Assembly (NCBI GenBank): GCA_023412855.1
Contig: JAEZRJ010000048.1
Span: 1 to 10,542, forward strand
DNA: 10,542 bases
Reading direction: 5' to 3'
Origin: Bacillota bacterium
GTDB lineage: Bacteria; Bacillota; Clostridia; Lachnospirales; Lachnospiraceae
The position numbers were made by a program, and so were the translations under genes. A model generated the notes under the pieces. The model was not told the origin of the DNA. It was given only the letters and a program-made list of their open reading frames with translations, and searched no databases. This document shows positions 1 to 5,905 of this stretch, piece by piece. Within the stretch, counting starts at the first letter, position 1, and every line of letters starts with the position of its first letter.

Positions 1-102
1 AAGTGCATCCTTATCCGGCCATGTAATTTTCTTAAATTCAGTTTTTACACCTTTGAAAAAATCCGTCTTCGGTGCTTTATCTGTATTTGCGGAATCTCCC
101 AT
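1..102 (-). CDS. secE: SecE, preprotein translocase subunit (N-terminal part, cut by window edge)
   Basis: The minus strand encodes 34 residues that run in frame off the left edge. They begin MGDSANTDKAPKTDFFKGVK and continue with TEFKKITWPDKDAL. The pattern FFKGVKxEFKKIxWPxK is the cytosolic amphipathic helix that precedes the membrane segment in bacterial SecE, which joins SecY and SecG in the membrane to form the protein-conducting channel. The transmembrane helix itself must lie beyond the window. An AAAGGAG ribosome site about 7-8 bases upstream of the ATG supports this start. It follows rpmG by 30 bases on the same strand, the standard rpmG-secE-nusG order, so nusG is expected just outside the window (inference). 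Family assignment is confident despite the short fragment because the conserved FKK-WP motif and the neighbour agree. Confidence 0.93.
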   Translation of the reverse strand, partial: MGDSANTDKAPKTDFFKGVKTEFKKITWPDKDAL

Positions 103-132
103 ATTGTACTCCTTTCAAAAATTACGGACCAA

Positions 133-282
133 TTATTTAGTTTCTTTGTGCATAGTATGAGTCTTGCAGAATCTGCAATACTTTTTCGTCTCCATTCTAT
201 CCGGATGTGCTTTCTTATCTTTTGTTGTATTGTAGTTACGCTGTTTGCATTCTGTACATGCCAATGTAATTCTTGTACGCAT
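133..282 (-). CDS. rpmG: 50S ribosomal protein L33 (zinc-binding form)
   Basis: A 49-residue protein beginning MRTRITLACTECKQRNYNTT. It is a component of the large ribosomal subunit. Two CxxC pairs (C9/C12 and C36/C39) form the zinc ribbon of the cysteine-containing L33 type, as opposed to the cysteine-free paralogue many Firmicutes use under zinc limitation. The core NYxTTKxKK..PDRxExKKYCxxCxxHTxHKETK is the typical L33 sequence, and full length is usual for the family. A GGAGG ribosome site sits about 8 bases before the ATG. It is the first gene after the promoter at 342-370 and precedes secE by 30 bases, so it is very probably co-transcribed with secE. The longer open frame overlapping it in another phase is a shadow. 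Confidence 0.97.
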   Translation of the reverse strand: MRTRITLACTECKQRNYNTTKDKKAHPDRMETKKYCRFCKTHTMHKETK

Positions 283-341
283 ATATTTTTCCTCCAATTT
301 TTGAGCATAAAAAAAAGACCTAAAACTAATCTCGTTTGATA

Positions 342-370
342 ACTATAACACAAGAAGCCCGCATCGTCAA
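342..370 (-). promoter_or_regulatory. Sigma-A promoter of rpmG-secE
   Basis: Reading the minus strand, TTGACG (365-370) is followed after exactly 17 bases by TATAGT (342-347), each 5/6 to the sigma-A consensus. The start point would fall near 335, giving an rpmG leader of about 50 bases. It faces rpmG and fits a highly expressed ribosomal gene. Seen directly; activity is inferred. Confidence 0.82.
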
Positions 371-392
371 CTGTTTAGAGAGGTTTTTGTCC

Positions 393-444
393 TTTATTTT
401 TTTAATTTATTTCTTGATTTATTTTTTAATTTATTTTTATTTGA
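393..444. repeat. AT-rich imperfect tandem duplication
   Basis: Two adjacent units of about 25 bases, 393-417 and 418-444, share the pattern TTTATTTTTT(T)AATTTATTT...TTGA with small indels. On the minus strand the tract is A-rich and begins about 20 bases upstream of the rpmG -35 box, so it may act as curved DNA or a distal UP-type element (inference). The open frame across it on the plus strand is low-complexity Phe/Leu/Ile and is not considered a gene. Confidence 0.6.
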
Positions 445-458
445 AGCAGTTCTTAATA

Positions 459-488
459 TTTACATTTTTTGTCCGATATATGTATCAT
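459..488 (+). promoter_or_regulatory. Candidate distal promoter for a structured leader
   Basis: TTTACA (459-464) and TATCAT (483-488) are each 5/6 to consensus with 18 bases between them. Transcription from here would start near 495, at the edge of the cluster of inverted repeats at 481-603, and run toward the FliD-like gene with a leader of about 240 bases. AT-rich DNA produces such matches by chance, so confidence is low. Confidence 0.35.
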
Positions 489-603
489 GGCACAGATACA
501 TTACTGCTTATACAGCAGCTTAACACTAGATGTTAAACTATGTAAGAACGTGATTCAAGAGATGATTTCTGCTTCACAGAGCGAATTTACATACAGAAAT
601 CAT
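481..603 (+). promoter_or_regulatory. Cluster of inverted repeats, candidate structured leader
   Basis: Four perfect stems lie in about 120 bases: TGTATC/GATACA (481-486 with 495-500), CTGCT/AGCAG (504-508 with 514-518), TTAACA/TGTTAA (520-525 with 531-536) and ATGATTTCTG/CAGAAATCAT (562-571 with 594-603). In addition TACAT (497-501) can pair with ATGTA (540-544), enclosing the two middle hairpins as a three-way junction. That outer stem shares bases with the first hairpin, so the two folds exclude each other. No known riboswitch class was recognised. It lies between two divergent genes, so it could equally be a set of protein-binding palindromes. The rest of this gene-free stretch (604-665) shows only the word described at 621-631. 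Confidence 0.35.
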
Positions 604-620
604 GCGTTGCTGAGAACGGG

Positions 621-631
621 TGAACAGTAAC
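621..631 (+). repeat. Intergenic word TGAACAGTAAC, copy 1
   Basis: The 11-base word TGAACAGTAAC occurs here and again, same strand, at 7748-7758 between the malE-like and malF-like genes. Both copies are in non-coding DNA. It may be part of a dispersed intergenic repeat of this genome (inference). Confidence 0.4.
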
Positions 632-665
632 ACGAATTGCCGATTATATTTGTATATTATGTACA

Positions 666-695
666 TTGCTATGTTTTAGGCTTTCATAATATAAT
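666..695 (+). promoter_or_regulatory. Proximal promoter candidate of the FliD-like gene
   Basis: TTGCTA (666-671, 4/6) is followed after 18 bases by a perfect TATAAT (690-695). The start point would be near 702, leaving a leader of about 34 bases that contains the strong AAGGAGGGGG ribosome site at 721-730. No sigma-28 type flagellar promoter was recognised, although many flagellar cap genes use one. Confidence 0.55.
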
Positions 696-735
696 AAAGT
701 AAGATTATTTCATCGAGAGAAAGGAGGGGGACATT

Positions 736-2052
736 ATGGCATATAATGGTGCTGTATTAAGCAATATTCATAATAATTACCTGACATCGTATGCACCTAA
801 CAAGAATTCGCGTTTCGATGCACACAAGAAAAGCGAGCTTCGGAATATATACAACTCCATTGTCAAATTAAATAACGACGCCCCTCTGTACAAGCTCGAT
901 ACCAGCAAGGAAGCCAAGACTTTTGCGGTAGGAATCAAGGAGGATGCCCGATTGCTTCGAAGCTCCATCGCTTCCTTAGGAGGCTTGGATGAAGAGAAGA
1001 TTCTGAATAAAAAGGCCGCTTATTCCAGCAATGAGGATATGGTTGTTGTTTCCTTCATCGGAGAGCAAACCGAAACATCCGACGGTCACGATGTTCCTTC
1101 TTATAATATCGAGGTCAATTCCTTAGCCTCCGGTCAGTTCAACATCGGAGTGTTCCTTCCGGACACAAAGACGAAGCTTTCTCCGGATACCTATTCTTTC
1201 GATATAAGTATAAACGATTTGAACTACGAGTTCCAGTATAATATAAAAGAAAATGAAACTAACCGTGAGGTACAAAGGCGTCTTTCAAGGTTGATAACCA
1301 ATGCGGATATCGGACTGAGGGCAGATGTCATTGAGGATGGCAGAGGCAACAGTTCGCTGCGTTTAAGTTCTGTTTCCGAGGGACTGAAAGATGCCGATGC
1401 TTCTATCTTCACCGTTTCGGACGACCACACAAGCAAGAATTCCGGTTCTGTTTCTTATTTCGGTTTGGATTATCTCGCGCGCCCGGCCTCCAATACAGAG
1501 TTTTTATTGAATGGGATGGCTCGTACCTCCACATCCAACACCTTCACTGTCGACGGCCTTTATGAAGTTACCTTAAAAGGTATCAGCGGCATGGAGGGGC
1601 AGGCAGCTACCATCGGCTTGAAGACGGACGTAGAATCCCTGACAGAAAATGTCAATGCTCTCTTGAAGAGCTATAATTCTTTTATCGAGGATATGTCGGG
1701 CTATAAGGACAATTTTTCCGGCAGCCGCCGTTTGTTAGGCGAAATGAAAGGAATTACCGACCGCTACCAGAGCAGTTTCGACGTTATCGGCCTTAAGGTT
1801 CAGGACAACGGAACGATTAATATAGATAAAGATGAATTGGCATCGGCAGTTCTATCCAGCTACGCCAAGGAGGATTTTTCCTCGATTAAGAACTTCGCTA
1901 ATTCCTTGATTCGCAAGACAGACCAGATATCGCTCAATCCTATGAATTACGCGAATAAGACTATCGTCGCATATAAGAATCCCGGCAAGAATTATGCCAC
2001 GCCTTATATTACCAGCGCTTATAGCGGGATGTTGTTTAATTACTATTGCTAA
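736..2052 (+). CDS. Orphan FliD-like (filament-cap related) protein
   Basis: A 438-residue protein with no signal peptide and no hydrophobic membrane segment. Residues 123-137 (YNIEVNSLASGQFNI) match the strand seen early in FliD_N domains. Residues about 152-216 have the flagellin-IN pattern: a short beta segment, REVQRRLSRLITNADIGLRADV, then a DGRGNSSLRLSS-like strand. Residues 253-320 resemble FliD_C: LLNG, SNTFTVDGLYEVTLKG, then a helical stretch TENVNALLKSYNSFIEDM. Residues 351-374 (IGLKVQDNGTINIDKDELAS) match the late FliD_C motif. Missing are the SGLDT-type N-terminal signature and the C-terminal heptad region that packs FliD onto the filament; instead the N-terminus is a charged helical region and the protein ends in SGMLFNYYC. 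No flagellar gene is nearby. A strong AAGGAGG site 8-9 bases upstream fixes the start. A role as a true flagellar cap is uncertain; relationship to FliD is fairly sure. Confidence 0.75.
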   Translation: MAYNGAVLSNIHNNYLTSYAPNKNSRFDAHKKSELRNIYNSIVKLNNDAPLYKLDTSKEAKTFAVGIKEDARLLRSSIASLGGLDEEKILNKKAAYSSNEDMVVVSFIGEQTETSDGHDVPSYNIEVNSLASGQFNIGVFLPDTKTKLSPDTYSFDISINDLNYEFQYNIKENETNREVQRRLSRLITNADIGLRADVIEDGRGNSSLRLSSVSEGLKDADASIFTVSDDHTSKNSGSVSYFGLDYLARPASNTEFLLNGMARTSTSNTFTVDGLYEVTLKGISGMEGQAATIGLKTDVESLTENVNALLKSYNSFIEDMSGYKDNFSGSRRLLGEMKGITDRYQSSFDVIGLKVQDNGTINIDKDELASAVLSSYAKEDFSSIKNFANSLIRKTDQISLNPMNYANKTIVAYKNPGKNYATPYITSAYSGMLFNYYC

Positions 2053-2135
2053 TTATACAGGTATATTTATAAGCGTACAAAGCAACGGCGCATTTCATCT
2101 GTACACCTTGTCAGATGCCTTGTCACAATAAAGTA

Positions 2136-2150
2136 TTTCCTATTACATAA
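2136..2150 (+). repeat. Dispersed repeat word (inverted copy near window end)
   Basis: TTTCCTATTACATAA. Its last 13 bases (2138-2150) recur exactly on the opposite strand at 10517-10529, in the other repeat-rich intergenic stretch. Both are non-coding. It lies between the FliD-like stop codon and its terminator. The rest of the intergenic DNA from 2053 to 2135 shows nothing I can name. Confidence 0.45.
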
Positions 2151-2158
2151 TAATAGAG

Positions 2159-2205
2159 GATGCGGTAAGGAGTTCGAATTTCGATTCCCTGCCGCATCTT
2201 TTTCT
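2159..2205 (+). terminator. Rho-independent terminator of the FliD-like gene, possibly bidirectional
   Basis: GATGCGG (2159-2165) pairs with CCGCATC (2192-2198). The stem extends inward with one mismatch and G-U pairs (TAAGGA with TTCCCTG), then a loop of about 12 bases, then TTTTTCT. On the opposite strand an A-run precedes the stem and a weaker T-rich stretch follows, so it may also stop the carboxyltransferase transcript coming the other way, whose stop codon is at 2210-2212. Confidence 0.85.
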
Positions 2206-2209
2206 AAAT

Positions 2210-3844
2210 TTATAAGGGTATATTCCCATGCTTTTTGTAAGGGGTTTCTACCGATTTGCTTTTTAGCGCTTTTAATGCCTTTAATATCTTCTCTCTCGTT
2301 TCCTCCGGCTTAATCACTTCGTTTACATAGCCCCTGCCCGCCGCCACATAGGGGTTTAAGAACCGGTCTTCGTATTCCTGCTTGCACTGCTCGCGCATCG
2401 CCTGAGGATCCTGCGCTTCTTTTATCTTACGTTTGAACGCAATATTTACAGCTCCATCTGCACCCATAACCGCAATTTCTGCGATGGGCCATGCGAATAC
2501 CATGTCCGCGCCCATTTCCTTGGAGTTCATCGCTATGTACGCCCCTCCGTAGGCCTTGCGCATAATGAGAGATATCTTCGGAACCGTAGCCTCTGCGTAA
2601 GCATACAGCACCTTCGCTCCATGCCTTATGATTCCGTTGTGCTCCTGCTCCGTACCGGGCAGGAACGCAGGAACGTCAACCAAAGTTACCAGCGGAATAT
2701 TGAAGCAGTCACAGAAACGGATAAAACGGGCAATCTTATCGGAGGCATGATAGTCTAAGGAACCGCCCATTATATTGGGTTGATTCGCCACAAAGCCTAC
2801 GACCTCTCCATCCATGCGTGCCCAGCCGACCACCGCATTGGCAGCGAATTCCTTTTGCACCTCGAAGAAGCTTCCTTCATCTACGACGCATTCCAGTACT
2901 TCCTTCACATCGTAAGCGCGTCTGGAATTATCCGGCACAATTTCCCTGATGCGGCTCATTTTGTCCTTTTCTCCCTGAGACAAGGCCTTTCCGAGACTTC
3001 CGAACTTCTCGATCACTTTATTCACGCTGAATAGAACGGAGGGGCGCTCCTTTATATTTTTTACGACAGGAGCCGTTTCCTTGTTGTTTGAGGGCAGATA
3101 AAAGAGAAGCTTTCTCACTCCCATGAGGCAGTCGCCCTCGGATTCATAAACAAAATGTGCGACTCCGCTCTTTTTCGCATGCACTTGTGCTCCGCCCAGC
3201 TCATCTACGGATACCTCTTCGTTAATAACCGTCTTTACTACGTTAGGTCCCGTAATGAACATCTTGGAAATATCGCTTACCATAAAAATAAAGTCACAGA
3301 TTGCAGGCGCATAGCATGCACCGCCGGAGCAGGGGCCTAAAATGACAGAAATCTGAGGAATCACCCCCGAAGCCTTCGTATGGCGTAAAAATATGCCGCT
3401 ATATCCGCTAAGTGATGAGATTCCCTCTTCGATTCTCGCTCCGCCGCTGTCATTGATACAGATAATCGGGGCTTTCATCTGCATTGCCATATCCTGAATG
3501 TGACAAATCTTATAAGAATGATACTCTCCCAGGGTTCCTCCGATTACCGTAAAGTCCTCGCTGGCAACAAACACCAGACGCCCGCCGACTTCTCCGTAGC
3601 CCGTCACTACACCGTCTCCCGGAACCCTTCTTTTATCCAGGTCGAAATCATCGATTCTGGATTCTACAAAGCCATCCACCTCCACAAAGGTGCCTTTATC
3701 CAAAAGTATTTCTATTCTTTCTCTCGCCGTGAGCTTGCCGCTTTGGTGCTGTTTCTCGATTTTCGCAGTACCGCCGCCCAATGCAGCCTTCTCGCGGCGT
3801 TCCTCTAAATCCTTTATCGCTTCGTCCCAACTTCTGTTGCCCAT
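2210..3844 (-). CDS. Carboxyltransferase: acyl-CoA carboxylase beta / methylmalonyl-CoA decarboxylase alpha subunit
   Basis: A 544-residue cytosolic protein with two crotonase-type halves that moves CO2 between biotin and an acyl-CoA. N-half oxyanion and CoA motifs: INDSGGARIEEG (130-141) and GPCSGGACYAPA (170-181). C-half: PGTEQEHNGIIRHGAK (396-411) and RKAYGGAYIAM (429-439). The terminus KKHGNIPL is typical. Ile437 sits where Streptomyces PccB has Asp422 and AccB has Ile420, a residue known to set acyl-CoA preference, so strict propionyl-CoA specificity is not favoured; MmdA-type decarboxylase or a broader carboxylase is more likely. The linker from PSNN (251) to VPD (303) is about 20 residues longer than in PccB as I remember it. 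The start is taken at the ATG at 3842-3844, not the ATG seven codons upstream, because AAGGAG lies 9 bases before it. No biotin carboxylase, biotin carrier or MmdB/C/D-like partner is in the window; the gene seems monocistronic. Confidence 0.88.
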   Translation of the reverse strand: MGNRSWDEAIKDLEERREKAALGGGTAKIEKQHQSGKLTARERIEILLDKGTFVEVDGFVESRIDDFDLDKRRVPGDGVVTGYGEVGGRLVFVASEDFTVIGGTLGEYHSYKICHIQDMAMQMKAPIICINDSGGARIEEGISSLSGYSGIFLRHTKASGVIPQISVILGPCSGGACYAPAICDFIFMVSDISKMFITGPNVVKTVINEEVSVDELGGAQVHAKKSGVAHFVYESEGDCLMGVRKLLFYLPSNNKETAPVVKNIKERPSVLFSVNKVIEKFGSLGKALSQGEKDKMSRIREIVPDNSRRAYDVKEVLECVVDEGSFFEVQKEFAANAVVGWARMDGEVVGFVANQPNIMGGSLDYHASDKIARFIRFCDCFNIPLVTLVDVPAFLPGTEQEHNGIIRHGAKVLYAYAEATVPKISLIMRKAYGGAYIAMNSKEMGADMVFAWPIAEIAVMGADGAVNIAFKRKIKEAQDPQAMREQCKQEYEDRFLNPYVAAGRGYVNEVIKPEETREKILKALKALKSKSVETPYKKHGNIPL

Positions 3845-3853
3845 CGTGTAATA

Positions 3854-3859
3854 CTCCTT
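3854..3859 (-). promoter_or_regulatory. Start-deciding ribosome binding site of the carboxyltransferase
   Basis: AAGGAG on the minus strand, 9 bases before the ATG at 3842-3844 (protein MGNRSWDEAI). It lies inside the seven extra codons (MKKEYYT) of the longer frame. The upstream ATG at 3863-3865 has no comparable site, only an AT-rich sequence. Confidence 0.8.
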
Positions 3860-3930
3860 TTTCATCGAATTTCATTGAATCTCTTATAATTTGACTTTAC
3901 AATATTTTGATATTCAAAGTATTTAGGAAT

Positions 3931-3958
3931 ATTATAGCACCATTTTTCATTTTTTCAA
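3931..3958 (-). promoter_or_regulatory. Promoter of the carboxyltransferase gene
   Basis: On the minus strand TTGAAA (3953-3958, 4/6) is followed after 16 bases by a perfect TATAAT (3931-3936). The start point would be near 3924, giving a leader of about 80 bases. I saw no recognisable operator or riboswitch in that leader. The rest of this intergenic stretch, 3959-4035, shows nothing I can name. Confidence 0.65.
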
Positions 3959-4035
3959 GAACTTTTTAAATTAATATGTACTCTGAAAAAATATACAAGG
4001 TAGAATCCGAAACATCAAGGTTTTTCCTATTGTAT

Positions 4036-4086
4036 AAAAACTGACCTCCATAAGTTAGATTTTATAATCAAACTTATGGAAGTCAG
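4036..4086 (-). terminator. Strong rho-independent terminator of the maltodextrin operon
   Basis: CTGACCTCCATAAGTT (4041-4056) and AACTTATGGAAGTCAG (4071-4086) pair over 16 positions with a single mismatch. GATT/AATC continues the stem after an A-A mismatch, leaving a TTAT loop. Read on the minus strand the stem is followed by TTTTTATAC (from 4040 downward). It lies about 50 bases past the amylase stop codon and closes the four-gene operon. Confidence 0.88.
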
Positions 4087-4135
4087 CTCAGTCCCTTTGG
4101 CATTCTTTATTAAAGTTAAGACTTTCCGGTTTACT

Positions 4136-5806
4136 CTATGATAGATTGCGCAATTGTATGGCGTATGTCTCTTCCTCCCTATCAAAAATAACCTCTACTC
4201 CTTTTCCTCTATGCAACACAAGCCGTTTCCCTTCCGCATAAATATGAAATTCGTCCCCTGACTTTATATGTTTTTTTCGAAACGCTGCCAGCTCGGCAAT
4301 CACCTCTTCAAGGTCGGCTTTTTCTGCCGTAACCTCAGAGCTTTCCCATGGCATAGCTTTTCTGTACTGCTCTTCTTTAATTCCCTCTATCCCTTTCTCA
4401 TCGCCGTAGAAAAGGCAGGGCACTCCGGGCATCATCATCAAAAAGCATACCGCCATCTTCCACAGCCCCACATTTCCTCCGCACAAAGACAGGAAACGGG
4501 GAACATCGTGACTGTCAAGAATATTGAGCTGTCCCTCGCTCACTTCCTTGGGATACCTAAGATACATGGCGGTTATCCGGTCTGCAAAGGTCTCGGCTTC
4601 TATTTTTTTCAGCGCAAAGAAATCTCTGCAATGCCTCCTGAAATCATAATTCATAGTGGAATCGAACATATCTCCTCTAAGCCAGACCTCGGAATTCTCC
4701 CACACCTCTCCGATCAAGACCGCATTATCATTTATCTTCTTCGTCTGCTTTCTAAATCCGCGCCAGAAATCCTTATCCACCTCGTTAGCCACATCCAGCC
4801 GCCAGCCGTCTATCCCATATTCCTCCATCCAATAACCGCAGACATTGCAAAAATATTCCTGAACCTCCGGGTTAGCTGTATTTAACTTCGGCATTTTTCT
4901 TTCATAGGCAAAGCAGGCATATCCCGGCTCTTCATCCACTTTCGGACGAATGACAGGTTCCTCCAGGCAGTAGAACCAATTCCAATAGCGAGAGGACTTT
5001 CCTTTCTGCACCACATCCTGAAAGGCGAAAAAGTCCCAGCTGCAATGGTTGAACACCCCATCGATCACTATATACATATTCCGTTCGTGCACCGCTTCCA
5101 CCAACATCCTAAAGTCGCCACCCGTTCCAAAGCATGGATCGATTTTAAAGTAATCCCTGATATCATATTTGTGACTTTCTCCTGCCAGAAAAATCGGGTT
5201 CAGATATAAACAGTCGAAGCCCATGCCTTTTATATAATCCAGATTTTCCATAATTCCTCTGAGCGTTCCGCCCAGCCTGGATTTACATTTTAACTTGTCG
5301 GGGGCTTCGATTTCCTTTGACACCTTTTCTACATATTCCTTCCCTGTGGCAAAGCTATCGGGGAAAATATTATAAACAAACGCATTTTTGAACCATTCCG
5401 GCTCCTTAAGTATCTCCGATTTCAGCAGAAATGGATACTGGTAATATTCGCTCCTCGTATCTATCAAAAGTCCGTTCACCTTGATATCCGGCATTTCCCT
5501 TTTGAATTCATCGGCATAGTAATAAGTCCACTCTTGCTCTTTCTCCAATTTAAAGAAATAACATATCCGGCTATACGGGCTTTTGATCACACTCTCGTAA
5601 TAATCGAATAATTCGTCCGAATATGCAGCCTGCATGGGTATGCCTTGAAACTCTATCGGAACGCTTTTGCACGCCCTGTCGGCATAATAAAGGGTACACT
5701 TCGTAAGGTCATTCCTTCCGGCACGTATCCTGACCGTCAGCTTCCACTCACCGGAAGCAAAGGCATACTGCGAAAGCGGTATATGCAAAACCGCACTTTT
5801 ATTCAT
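4136..5806 (-). CDS. Cytosolic neopullulanase / maltogenic amylase (GH13_20 type)
   Basis: A 556-residue glycoside hydrolase that would cut alpha-1,4 (and possibly alpha-1,6) bonds in imported maltodextrins. Residues about 1-110 form an N-terminal domain like CBM34 of the neopullulanase group. The TIM barrel starts near PEWFKNAFVYNIFPDSF (136-152). GH13 regions: DGVFNH (249-254); GWRLDVANE (334-342) with nucleophile Asp338; LIGEVWE (364-370) with acid Glu367; LDSHD (430-434) with Asp434. MPKLN (305-309) is the fifth-region signature of the neopullulanase/cyclomaltodextrinase subfamily rather than secreted alpha-amylases. A short C-terminal beta domain ends the protein. There is no signal peptide, so it is intracellular, consistent with its place as last gene after the transporter. 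It lies 99 bases after the malG-like gene, with AAAGGAG about 12 bases before the ATG. The exact substrate range cannot be read from sequence. Confidence 0.92.
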   Translation of the reverse strand: MNKSAVLHIPLSQYAFASGEWKLTVRIRAGRNDLTKCTLYYADRACKSVPIEFQGIPMQAAYSDELFDYYESVIKSPYSRICYFFKLEKEQEWTYYYADEFKREMPDIKVNGLLIDTRSEYYQYPFLLKSEILKEPEWFKNAFVYNIFPDSFATGKEYVEKVSKEIEAPDKLKCKSRLGGTLRGIMENLDYIKGMGFDCLYLNPIFLAGESHKYDIRDYFKIDPCFGTGGDFRMLVEAVHERNMYIVIDGVFNHCSWDFFAFQDVVQKGKSSRYWNWFYCLEEPVIRPKVDEEPGYACFAYERKMPKLNTANPEVQEYFCNVCGYWMEEYGIDGWRLDVANEVDKDFWRGFRKQTKKINDNAVLIGEVWENSEVWLRGDMFDSTMNYDFRRHCRDFFALKKIEAETFADRITAMYLRYPKEVSEGQLNILDSHDVPRFLSLCGGNVGLWKMAVCFLMMMPGVPCLFYGDEKGIEGIKEEQYRKAMPWESSEVTAEKADLEEVIAELAAFRKKHIKSGDEFHIYAEGKRLVLHRGKGVEVIFDREEETYAIQLRNLS

Positions 5807-5839
5807 TTTGTAAGCTTACTCCTTTCATCCTTGTAAACA

Positions 5840-5891
5840 TGCCGCGCTGCGGCACAAACAATCCGTGAAGAAGACTCAGAGAGGCTTCTTC
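5840..5891 (-). repeat. Two intercistronic hairpins between permease and amylase
   Basis: In the 99-base gap, TGCCGC/GCGGCA (5840-5845 with 5849-5854, three-base loop) and GAAGAAG/CTTCTTC (5867-5873 with 5885-5891) form two stems. Neither is followed by a clear T-run in the direction of transcription, so they look more like mRNA processing or stability elements, or a partial attenuator lowering amylase expression, than a full terminator (inference). Confidence 0.5.
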
Positions 5892-5905
5892 GTGTAAAAT
5901 TGTTT

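Noticed and set aside
45..353. 102-residue minus-strand open frame overlapping rpmG and secE
   Set aside because: Out of frame with two clearly recognisable genes, no ribosome site, and basic low-information sequence; a shadow.
336..536. 66-residue plus-strand frame with a Phe/Leu/Ile run
   Set aside because: Translation of the AT-rich tandem repeat; no ribosome site and lies across the divergent rpmG promoter.
481..660. Known riboswitch, for example a cyclic-di-GMP type
   Set aside because: None of the conserved cores I know could be placed; only inverted repeats are visible.
4268..4885. 205-residue plus-strand frame opposite the amylase
   Set aside because: Antisense to an intact GH13 gene with all catalytic regions; no ribosome site or family resemblance.
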